24,884 nucleotides of DNA, taken from a virus. Where the stretch lies: the IMG/VR virus record IMGVR_UViG_3300045006_000207, positions 1-24,884 of that record; one strand, written 5' to 3'. A program made the translations under genes and the position numbers. Below the pieces are notes generated by a model. It was not told the origin of the DNA and did no database searches. It saw only the letters and a list, made by a program, of their open reading frames with translations. Shown here piece after piece: positions 1 to 6,213 of this stretch. The first letter of the stretch is position 1; every line of letters starts with the position of its first letter.

Positions 1-388
1 CCAATTTTACCCCCGCACCCCAATCGAACTGTGAATTTCCCTCGGTAACGCCAATCCTGTCCAATCCCGCATAGACCATAGGTTCAACGATAATCCATTT
101 CAGGATGGGGAATTTAAGGTTTTTAAGGTCAACCAACTTGTAACTTACCGCACCGATTAACTCCTGCTTCGGCGTATAACCGATGTCAAAATGCAGGTTG
201 TCGCCGTAACCAGCAACCGTTACCGTAGCCGCATAATCAAACTCGCTGTCCGATACGGAATAAATTAGGCATTGGTTAAGGCTGGGCAGTTTGCTGATTA
301 ACTCGGGAACATTGACTTCGGCAATCGCCACACCCATAAAAAACATAAACACCATACATACCAACAACGCTGGCAGTATCCTTCTCAT
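1..388 (-). CDS. Exported, possibly outer-membrane barrel protein (incomplete at window edge)
   Basis: The ATG at 388 follows GGAGGTG and overlaps the previous stop as ATGA. The 129 visible residues begin MRRILPALLV..MGVAIA, a Sec signal peptide with cleavage expected after AIA (residue 23). The mature part alternates polar and hydrophobic residues in strands: YAATVTVAGYGDNLHFDIGYT, ELIGAVSYKLVDL, WIIVEPMVYAGLDRIG, FDWGAGVKL. That suggests a small outer-membrane beta-barrel or a lysis-related exported protein. The reading frame runs off the left edge, so length and C-terminus are unknown. It is the sixth protein in the window with an export signal. Confidence 0.65.
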   Translation of the reverse strand, partial: MRRILPALLVCMVFMFFMGVAIAEVNVPELISKLPSLNQCLIYSVSDSEFDYAATVTVAGYGDNLHFDIGYTPKQELIGAVSYKLVDLKNLKFPILKWIIVEPMVYAGLDRIGVTEGNSQFDWGAGVKL

Positions 389-615
389 TTTACACCTCCT
401 CCGTTTTGTCTATCTGTCCTTGAAAAATAACTTACGAATATGGAACTTAATATTGCCGCAGTAGCCTCTGGCGGCATAATCTTTGCCCATACAGCATAAG
501 CAAACACAAATCCGCCGATAATAGTGAGAAAGTAACGCCCAGAAACCACCTTCATCAAAATTTCTTTCGGAATATCTGGAATTGTAATATTAAGCATTGG
601 GAGTTTTAGGTTCAT
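385..615 (-). CDS. Small membrane protein, holin-type candidate (76 aa)
   Basis: One or two membrane helices lie at about 28-65 (YFLTIIGGFVFAYAVWAKI, then EATAAILSSIFVSYF) with a short N-terminal region (LNITIPDIPKEILMKVVSGR). The 'SGRYFLTIIGGFVFAYAVWAK..PPEA...L....VSYF' pattern is one I know from phage lysis-region membrane proteins of unclear type, often named holin. The ribosome binding site is AAGGAG. The stop TGA overlaps the ATG of the exported protein that follows. Together with the XhlA-like gene this gives two holin-like candidates; one may be an antiholin. Confidence 0.6.
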   Translation of the reverse strand: MNLKLPMLNITIPDIPKEILMKVVSGRYFLTIIGGFVFAYAVWAKIMPPEATAAILSSIFVSYFSRTDRQNGGGVK

Positions 616-790
616 CTTTTTCTCCTTTCGATTGTTTTTCGGGCATAATTTTAGGCGTAGGTTCTATTATTGGCTGAGAAAGGGCAAGCATAATCTCCTT
701 TACTATGTCGGCATCCGTTACCATTACTACTGCCCGATTTAATAAATCAATGGCAATCTTTGCTTGCTGTGGCGTTAATTCATATTTCAT
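590..790 (-). CDS. Small hypothetical protein (66 aa)
   Basis: The N-terminal 40 residues (MKYELTPQQAKIAIDLLNRAVVMVTDADIVKEIMLALSQ) form two helices, and the rest is a Pro/Lys/Glu tail without structure. The LTPQQAxxAxxLLxRA opening is common in small phage proteins near lysis genes. The ribosome binding site GGAGG is 5 nt upstream. Start coupled to the previous stop (ATGA); its end overlaps the next gene by 26 nt. Function unknown. Confidence 0.6.
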   Translation of the reverse strand: MKYELTPQQAKIAIDLLNRAVVMVTDADIVKEIMLALSQPIIEPTPKIMPEKQSKGEKDEPKTPNA

Positions 791-993
791 TTTTCCTCCT
801 GTATGTTTATTCCGTTAAAAATCAAACTTTCCAATTCCTGACAACGGGAATCGCATTTATGTAAAATCTCCCTTAATTTTTTATGGGAGAGGATTAGGTT
901 GGGGTTTTCCAATAAATCACAATAATACTTGAAATACTGTCTAATTCCGATTATTTCGTGCCTTATCTCGTTTATTCTCTTGAAGTCGGTCAT
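787..993 (-). CDS. Small helical hypothetical protein (68 aa)
   Basis: A charged, helical protein: FKRINEIRHEIIGIRQYFKYYCDLLENPN and HKKLREILHKCDSRCQELESLIF, with three Cys that do not form a clear metal site. No signal or membrane segment is seen. The ATG is 53 nt inside the zinc-ribbon ORF with AGGA close by. The stop overlaps the next ATG as ATGA. I recognise no family; position suggests a lysis or late accessory gene. Confidence 0.55.
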   Translation of the reverse strand: MTDFKRINEIRHEIIGIRQYFKYYCDLLENPNLILSHKKLREILHKCDSRCQELESLIFNGINIQEEK

Positions 994-1081
994 CTTCCTG
1001 ACACTTTTCGCAAGGCTTGTCCTTTTGCATTTGTTCTATGGTAAGTATCCGCCCGCATTTGCAGAATTTAGTATAAATCAT
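941..1081 (-). CDS. Zinc-ribbon micro-protein (46 aa)
   Basis: Frame MIYTKFCKCGRIL...KPCEKCQEDD...NNRN. Cys7 and Cys9 (CxC) with Cys24 and Cys27 (CxxC) form a standard zinc-ribbon layout, and the remaining C-terminal half is strongly charged. Its ATG overlaps the preceding stop as ATGA, a sign of translational coupling, and it overlaps the next ORF by 53 nt in another frame. Such tiny zinc ribbons between lysis genes occur in phages. Function unknown; the four-Cys pattern is the best evidence that it is real. Confidence 0.6.
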   Translation of the reverse strand: MIYTKFCKCGRILTIEQMQKDKPCEKCQEDDRLQENKRDKARNNRN

Positions 1082-1317
1082 ACCTTACGCATAATGAATA
1101 AAATCAAGGTTGTCAATATTCCCCCGCCTATCGCCCACTTGATACCCTGTGCCACAAACCAGAGGATTGTTACCCTGTATCTATGCAGTTCACTTTCGTT
1201 AATATGCTTCTCATACCTGCCATTTATCTTGTCCGCCCTGTTGATAAGGGAATCAATTTTCTCCTCAAGGCGTAGGAATATTTGCTTGCACTCAGGTAAT
1301 AAATTTGAATGTTCCAT
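1078..1317 (-). CDS. XhlA-like membrane protein, holin candidate (79 aa)
   Basis: The protein has a helical soluble N-terminal part (CKQIFLRLEEKIDSLINRADKINGRYEKHINESELHRYR) followed by one long hydrophobic segment at about 50-76 (ILWFVAQGIKWAIGGGILTTLILFIM) and a basic end MRKV. This N-coil/C-anchor plan matches XhlA/haemolysin-type phage lysis proteins. The ATG at 1317 is chosen because GGGGGT lies 4 nt upstream; an in-frame TTG at 1329 would include that site in the coding region. The stop is shared as ATGA with the next small ORF. Holin function is inferred from topology and from its place after the tail genes. Confidence 0.65.
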   Translation of the reverse strand: MEHSNLLPECKQIFLRLEEKIDSLINRADKINGRYEKHINESELHRYRVTILWFVAQGIKWAIGGGILTTLILFIMRKV

Positions 1318-1319
1318 TT

Positions 1320-2477
1320 TTACCCCCAAGCGTATGCACCGCCACCGCCGCCACCGCCGCCTGAAACTGCGGTTTTGGTGAACTCAATGTAAAACTCAAA
1401 CTTGCCTATCTCCGAAGCGTTAATCTTCAATAAGGCAAGCCCCTGCCCTTCCCGAAGGATTATGTCCTGCGAGGTATTATAACAGGTCTTGACTACGGAA
1501 AACTTATCTGCGTTATTAAGGGCAAGACCGGAGAAACTTGCACCCTTGCCATATACGGGAACAGTCGTCTTGATAAATGCAGGATTGACGACAACAGCCC
1601 CTGACTTATGCCCCGCTAACTGCACAAGGCAGTTCTGCTTTATCTGGATATTCGTCAGGGTGTCATTTGCGGTATCCGCTTTGATAGAGGAAACATCCGT
1701 TCCGCCGGAAAGCCCGTCAATTTTCTCTATGGAAAAATACGGCACGTTGTCATCCCCGATTTCCTGCCACTCTAGTTGGTGTATGACTATCAAATCATTC
1801 GCCCCTGCACTAGAGTAGTTTAGAATAGAAAGAATGTTATCTGTGGATTCCGGTCTTACGGTTTCCTCAATGACCCAAGTCGTATCGTATCCCGACCCTG
1901 CATTGACATTGTGGAACAAACAATACACCTGAAACGCCTTTGTAAGTGGGACTGCCGCCGATACCAAAGTAATCCCCTCATTCTGCCTTAAAGTTAAACC
2001 CTGCGTGCTTGTGTTCGCACGACCATAATCCATCAGCAGGGCATTGTTCATCTGACGCTGCCCGACTACTCTTGCCCCCAATTGCCTGCCCGCAGCGGTA
2101 AAGTTAAGTATTTGTTGGTTCATATTCCTTAACAATGTGCTGCTTTCGGTAACGGTTGCCCCGGTAGCGAAAAAGATACTCTCGTCAAGCGGGTTATTGC
2201 TGGTATCCATCGTAACGGGAGTTACTGTCGTTCCCCCTGACATAGCCGTAATTCGCTTTAAATCAAACCTTGTCGGAAGCGCCGTGGATTGCCCTATTAA
2301 CGGACGGATGTTTATTTTCTTGACATTTAAATAAACATTGCTTCCATCTTGGTTATAAATCGCCAAAGGAGAGTAATGCTCCAAGTAAGGATGCTGAGTG
2401 ATAGCCGTAATCGGCATCTCAAACGATGGAGCAACTAACTCATCCAATAAATGACTTACAAAATAGGTTTGTGCCAT
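1320..2477 (-). CDS. Two-domain virion protein with internal duplication and poly-Gly tail (385 aa)
   Basis: The sequence is a tandem pair of the same beta domain found in the 172-aa neighbour. Copy 1 has FDLKRITAMSGGTTVTPVTMDTSNNPL at 71-97 and LTLRQNEGITLVSAAVPLTKAFQVYCLFH at 161-189. Copy 2 has FSIEKIDGLSGGTDVSSIKADTANDTL at 248-274 and IILREGQGLALLKINASEIGKFEFYIEF near the end. The C-terminus is VSGGGGGGGGAYAWG, eight Gly codons in a row followed by aromatic residues, like the glycine-rich ends of some minor tail or tip proteins. No signal peptide. It lies after the tail fibre and before the lysis-type genes. It may be a tail-tip or adhesin component. Confidence 0.72.
   Translation of the reverse strand: MAQTYFVSHLLDELVAPSFEMPITAITQHPYLEHYSPLAIYNQDGSNVYLNVKKINIRPLIGQSTALPTRFDLKRITAMSGGTTVTPVTMDTSNNPLDESIFFATGATVTESSTLLRNMNQQILNFTAAGRQLGARVVGQRQMNNALLMDYGRANTSTQGLTLRQNEGITLVSAAVPLTKAFQVYCLFHNVNAGSGYDTTWVIEETVRPESTDNILSILNYSSAGANDLIVIHQLEWQEIGDDNVPYFSIEKIDGLSGGTDVSSIKADTANDTLTNIQIKQNCLVQLAGHKSGAVVVNPAFIKTTVPVYGKGASFSGLALNNADKFSVVKTCYNTSQDIILREGQGLALLKINASEIGKFEFYIEFTKTAVSGGGGGGGGAYAWG
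1338..1361 (-). repeat. Gly-codon triplet run (8 Gly)
   Basis: Eight consecutive GGC/GGT codons encode the poly-Gly tail of the 385-aa protein. Such a triplet run can slip in replication and change tail length, and could also be an assembly weak point. The reading frame stays open through it. Confidence 0.8.
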
Positions 2478-2995
2478 TAACTTGCTTCGTCCAAGAACTC
2501 AATATAAATATCCGCCAGACCCGCCGCACCGCTTGTGTTATAGACCGTCAACATCTGGTTTGCCCGCAAGACGATAGGTTGGACAGTTGAATCCCCATAA
2601 CTTGCATCCCACAAACAAGACAAAATGGGTATGCACTCTAACTCATCACTCGTCGCCGAGGATACCGCAGGCTCATCTGACGACCAGATATACCGACGAA
2701 ATGTTGAAGGCGTCCCGTCAAGTGTTCCGGCATAGCCGATAGTTACCGTATCAAGTGCCGAGTTGTCCGTATCGTGTGCAACCGCCGTTACTGCAGTTGA
2801 GGAAGATAATGTCCCTGAAGTGTATCTTCTAATGTCCCCCAAGCAGATTACGCCTGTTACCGCTGCAGTCTGGATGTTCAACATATAGATACGCTTAATC
2901 CTTAAAATCCTTGACCCTCCGTTAAGTATGGAGAGCATATTTTTTGTTGCCGCAAAAGTTACCCCCTGGGCAAGTGCCGACCAAGTATTGGCCAT
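2477..2995 (-). CDS. Virion-associated beta-domain protein (172 aa), paralogue of the next gene
   Basis: A single beta-sandwich-like domain: NMLSILNGGSRILRIKRIYMLN, then DIRRYTSG...VTAVAHDTDNSALDTV, then VLRANQMLTVYNTSGAAGLADIYIEFLDEA. The same order of motifs occurs in the following 385-aa protein (NILSILNYSS; IEKIDGLSGGT...KADTANDTL; ILREGQGLALL...FEFYIEF), so the two genes share a domain. It is typical of small phage proteins encoded after tail fibres, with no known enzyme residues. The ribosome binding site AAAGGAGGT is perfect. The stop overlaps the next ATG as TAATG. A decoration or tail-tip role is possible. Confidence 0.72.
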   Translation of the reverse strand: MANTWSALAQGVTFAATKNMLSILNGGSRILRIKRIYMLNIQTAAVTGVICLGDIRRYTSGTLSSSTAVTAVAHDTDNSALDTVTIGYAGTLDGTPSTFRRYIWSSDEPAVSSATSDELECIPILSCLWDASYGDSTVQPIVLRANQMLTVYNTSGAAGLADIYIEFLDEAS

Positions 2996-3007
2996 CGTAA
3001 ACCTCCT

Positions 3008-3217
3008 TTAGATAAGTTCCAGTTTCTTTTTTTCCAAAAATCTTGCCTTGATTATATATAAAAAATCTGCAAGCAATTCCTTAACTTGCTTCATTTCGTC
3101 TTTAGTCAGGTGGTCGTCAAGGAAGAATACCTCGTTTGCCATTAACTTATTGACATAATCCACTATGATTGTAATTCTTCTCTCTACCATCCTGATTGCA
3201 AGTATGCGCCCTTTCAT
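3008..3217 (-). CDS. Small helical protein (69 aa), possible fibre accessory
   Basis: The protein is almost entirely helical and charged: MKGRILAIRMVERRITIIVDYVNKLMANEV, then HLTKDEMKQVKELLADFLYIIKARFLEKKKLEL. The two helices have heptad-like hydrophobic spacing, so it may dimerise as a helical hairpin. There is no membrane segment or Cys. It overlaps the tail fibre stop by one base and precedes a gene with a perfect AAAGGAGGT ribosome binding site. Genes in this place often encode fibre assembly chaperones, but I cannot show that here. Confidence 0.65.
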   Translation of the reverse strand: MKGRILAIRMVERRITIIVDYVNKLMANEVFFLDDHLTKDEMKQVKELLADFLYIIKARFLEKKKLELI

Positions 3218-5922
3218 TATGCTCTCGTCATCTTAATTATAAGGTTGACTCGTGTTACTGTTGCTACCGAGTTGACCACAAATTCTATAATATCACCTGC
3301 CGTAACAGCAGTCGTCCAAGTGGTTAAGTCTGTGTCCTCGTTCTTCTGTTCCGAAGAAAGTGTTGGAAGTTCCGTCCCGGCAATGGAGGTTGTCGTTGGG
3401 AAACCTTCATAATTGCATTTCCTGACATCTATTTCTATTGAACCAGATTGGTCAGCCAGCACCGTCCAAGCGGTAATCGTAGCCGCATACTTTATCCTAG
3501 TATAACCTTTGCTACCCGTAGTGATAACTACGCCTGCACCGTCTATGCTTATACCAAACTCCTCCACTAAACCCGTAGCCGATGGAACAGTCCACCCGCC
3601 TTGCCCATCAAGATAGTGGGTTGAATCGTTGTCAAGTTTCCTTAATAACCCGTGTCTTGTTGTGGAAGCGTTGAGGTCTGTGTTGTCATCAGGTGTGGCT
3701 AAATCATCTAACTTTAAAGGGTCGGTTGAGCCAGCGTTGTGTGTGGATTGGTGTTCGTAGGGCTTTGACCTGCTTGTAACATTCCAATTTGACCCGTCAG
3801 ACCTGATTACAATATAATGGTATTGCGTAGATATGTCGTAAGTATCCTTGTCATCAATCAGTTCTGTTCCAAAAGCGGTTACACGCAGGGTATAGTTGGT
3901 ATTATCCCATTTCTTGATGATATATTCCCTTCCAGTGCAATTAGAAGCGGTCGGCAAATATAACGGATAAAAAGCCCCTCCAACGGATAAGATATTGGCA
4001 ATATAAGTATGGTGGGTTTCGTCTAATATAAAACTTCCGCCTCCGCCGTCATCTATCACTATTGCACCGGCGAAAGAACCATTGACTGTAAGATAGGAAG
4101 TCGGGGAAGAAGTATCTATCCCAACATATCCAGAACCGATAATATCAAAATTGAGATTATAACTCTCAAGAGTAATCGTTGTATTTTCCGTTAAACTCCC
4201 GCCTAACTCAACTACCGAACCTGTTTCAGTAAGACCATTCTGGAAGTCATAAATGGCAAGCGAGTATCTTAACTCCCAGTCGTAATCAGGGTCTGCTATG
4301 CTATACTGATAGACAAAACTATCGTCGCTTGTTTCCGCCCACCAAGTTGACTCAGGAGTATAAACATCCCAAGTTGCGCCGTTATATTCCACTATCTTGG
4401 AAACGCCTTTTGCTGACCAAGCACCGCCAGCAAAGTGGATATTGCCGTCAACGGTAGTATCTCCTATTGCCTCGCTAACCAATACATTTGTCCTGTTATA
4501 AGTCCAATCAATTTGTCCGTCAGGCGTTGGGTCGGGGATTACTTCCACGGTAGTTATTCTTAATACTCTGCCGTTATCCGAAAGGGCAGCAACCGTGTAT
4601 GTTCCGTCGTTTCCGGTAGAACCGCTAACATCAAAAGTATCTCCTACCTCAAAATGCAGGAAATCATTCACATCATCGGTATCAAAAGCGGGAACATTCT
4701 GGTCAACAGCGGTTATAGTATCGCTTCCAGTATTGTAATAATTATCTCCCGATACACTATAAAATCCATCATTAGCAGTTGAACCACGCACAAGGATTTT
4801 ATCTGAAGAAGCATAATCTCCCGATTGGTCTCCGGTAAGGATAAAATAATCATCTCCTGCCAATGGCGCATCATTTATTCCCGCTATAGCATCGTTACCC
4901 TTGCTGTCAACAATATACCTGTCTCCGATGCTTGGCGAACCCGGAGGAGTATCTAAATCTTTATCAATTACAGGTTCTTGCCACGCCTGCCCCACAGCCA
5001 CCAAGTCATCAACATATTTCTTATGGGCCGCTTCGTATGAGGTCGTGGGTGATGATGAAGGAAGAATAAGAAAGGAAGAAAATGTCTTGACTCCCGCTAT
5101 TGTTTCGTTACCAGTATTATTAACTTTTGCGTCTAACTGGGTCTGTGCGTTTGAGGTAAGGGAATTGATATACTGGAACTCGGTATTGGATACCGTTCCG
5201 TCGGCTATCTTGGCTGCGTCTATGGAAGAAGGTAAATCTCCAGCGGCAATCGCTGTCCACGCCACATCCGTTCCATCGCTTCTGACAAACTTACCGGAAG
5301 TGCCTATCGCTAAGCGTTTCCACTTGGGAGTTGAGTCGCCGTAAAGTATATCCCCCCGCACTACGGTATCGGCAGTCGTGTCAGGGTGGGCTGCCGACAA
5401 AAGATTATGCCCTGCAAATTCAAGTGCGTCCTCGGAAGAATTTACTCTTACAGGAAGCCCAGCATATCCTGTGTAACTGTCAGGAGTATCGGTTAAATCA
5501 AGAAAAGTTGAGACACCACCACTTCCCACCGCCCATTGGTATCCCGTTCCTGCTCCGTTCACCTGCAAATAATAAAGCGGAGTCCCTACTTCAATTTCTC
5601 CCAAAGTATTGCTTGCACTTGCGTAAGGAATAGCATATTGCGTCCAAGATGATTTGCCCGTGCCGCCATTGGCTACTGTTAATGGGGTAGTTAATGCAAG
5701 GGTTGCAGCAGATATGTCGCCGCTTGATACCGTAAAGGTTCCGTCTGTAAGTGTTATTGCTGTTAGGGTTGTTGTGACTACAACACTGGGAAAAGTAAAA
5801 GTCCCTATTGTAGTCTGTGGGGTAGTTTGGTCTAATTTAAGATAGCGTAAATCACCGATTCCCGTAACTGATTCATAATAATCCAGCCCAATTTTTAATA
5901 AGGGATTAAATTTTCTTGCCAT
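3217..5922 (-). CDS. Modular tail fibre protein (901 aa)
   Basis: It is a receptor-binding fibre made of stacked beta modules. The N-terminus carries the usual DLRYLKLDQTTPQTTIGTF stretch. Then come shaft joints (VANGGTGKSSW; GTSGKFVRSDGTDVAWTA; AKIADGTVSNTEFQYINSL; GVKTFSSFLILPSSSPTTS..AAHKKYVDD), a DUF2793-like module near 312-337 (WQEPVIDKDLDTPPGSPSIGDRYIV), and two tandem modules near 365-465 marked by STANDGFYSV and STGNDGTYTV. Later parts hold STWWAETSDDSFVYQYSIADPDYDWELRYSLAIYD and a tail (YHYIVIRSDGSNWNVTSR, HGLLRKLDNDSTHYLDGQGGW) ending in a beta-sandwich with EFVVNSVATVTRVNLIIKM. No self-cleaving chaperone is visible. It is coupled to the next gene by TAATG. Confidence 0.85.
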   Translation of the reverse strand: MARKFNPLLKIGLDYYESVTGIGDLRYLKLDQTTPQTTIGTFTFPSVVVTTTLTAITLTDGTFTVSSGDISAATLALTTPLTVANGGTGKSSWTQYAIPYASASNTLGEIEVGTPLYYLQVNGAGTGYQWAVGSGGVSTFLDLTDTPDSYTGYAGLPVRVNSSEDALEFAGHNLLSAAHPDTTADTVVRGDILYGDSTPKWKRLAIGTSGKFVRSDGTDVAWTAIAAGDLPSSIDAAKIADGTVSNTEFQYINSLTSNAQTQLDAKVNNTGNETIAGVKTFSSFLILPSSSPTTSYEAAHKKYVDDLVAVGQAWQEPVIDKDLDTPPGSPSIGDRYIVDSKGNDAIAGINDAPLAGDDYFILTGDQSGDYASSDKILVRGSTANDGFYSVSGDNYYNTGSDTITAVDQNVPAFDTDDVNDFLHFEVGDTFDVSGSTGNDGTYTVAALSDNGRVLRITTVEVIPDPTPDGQIDWTYNRTNVLVSEAIGDTTVDGNIHFAGGAWSAKGVSKIVEYNGATWDVYTPESTWWAETSDDSFVYQYSIADPDYDWELRYSLAIYDFQNGLTETGSVVELGGSLTENTTITLESYNLNFDIIGSGYVGIDTSSPTSYLTVNGSFAGAIVIDDGGGGSFILDETHHTYIANILSVGGAFYPLYLPTASNCTGREYIIKKWDNTNYTLRVTAFGTELIDDKDTYDISTQYHYIVIRSDGSNWNVTSRSKPYEHQSTHNAGSTDPLKLDDLATPDDNTDLNASTTRHGLLRKLDNDSTHYLDGQGGWTVPSATGLVEEFGISIDGAGVVITTGSKGYTRIKYAATITAWTVLADQSGSIEIDVRKCNYEGFPTTTSIAGTELPTLSSEQKNEDTDLTTWTTAVTAGDIIEFVVNSVATVTRVNLIIKMTRA

Positions 5923-5940
5923 TTATGCCTATTCCAGTCA

Positions 5941-6201
5941 TTAAATATCAACATAATTATAGCTTGTCCTATTATTCCAAATCTTATCAAAGGCATCATT
6001 TTTATCCGCCCAACGCAAGGTGGTCATATTTCCAGAGGAATCGTATTCCATCTTGAATATTTGCCATAACGCACTCGTGGCTAACACCCCTGGAAAAGCC
6101 CTGCCAACATAAATAGCATTGTTAGAACCGTCATATTCAACCTTTTGGTCTAACCCCATTTCCCTTGCATAGGTTTCTTGTTCCGTTCTCTGTTTAGGCA
6201 T
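5941..6201 (-). CDS. Small conserved phage structural protein (86 aa)
   Basis: The core KVEYDGSNNAIYVGRAFPGVLATSALWQIFKMEYDSSGNMTTLRWADKNDAFDKIWNNR follows a pattern (EYDG.N..Y.G.A.PG....AVWQI.K..YD..GN.T...WADGN..FD.IWDNR) that I have seen in many tailed phages beside tail fibre genes. It should form a compact beta domain of two hairpins. No signal peptide. The ribosome binding site is weak (AGAGAAT). It lies between the ejection protein and the tail fibre, so a fibre attachment or neck role is likely but not proven. Confidence 0.75.
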   Translation of the reverse strand: MPKQRTEQETYAREMGLDQKVEYDGSNNAIYVGRAFPGVLATSALWQIFKMEYDSSGNMTTLRWADKNDAFDKIWNNRTSYNYVDI

Positions 6202-6213
6202 AATTATTCTCTT

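Noticed and set aside
1338-1361. GCC-type triplet run as a regulatory or recombination repeat
   Set aside because: It is in frame and explained as a poly-Gly tail; kept only as a coding repeat.
929-1381. Plus-strand open frame of 150 aa
   Set aside because: Antisense to several minus-strand genes with good ribosome binding sites; its His/Arg-rich end is just the antisense of the poly-Gly codons.
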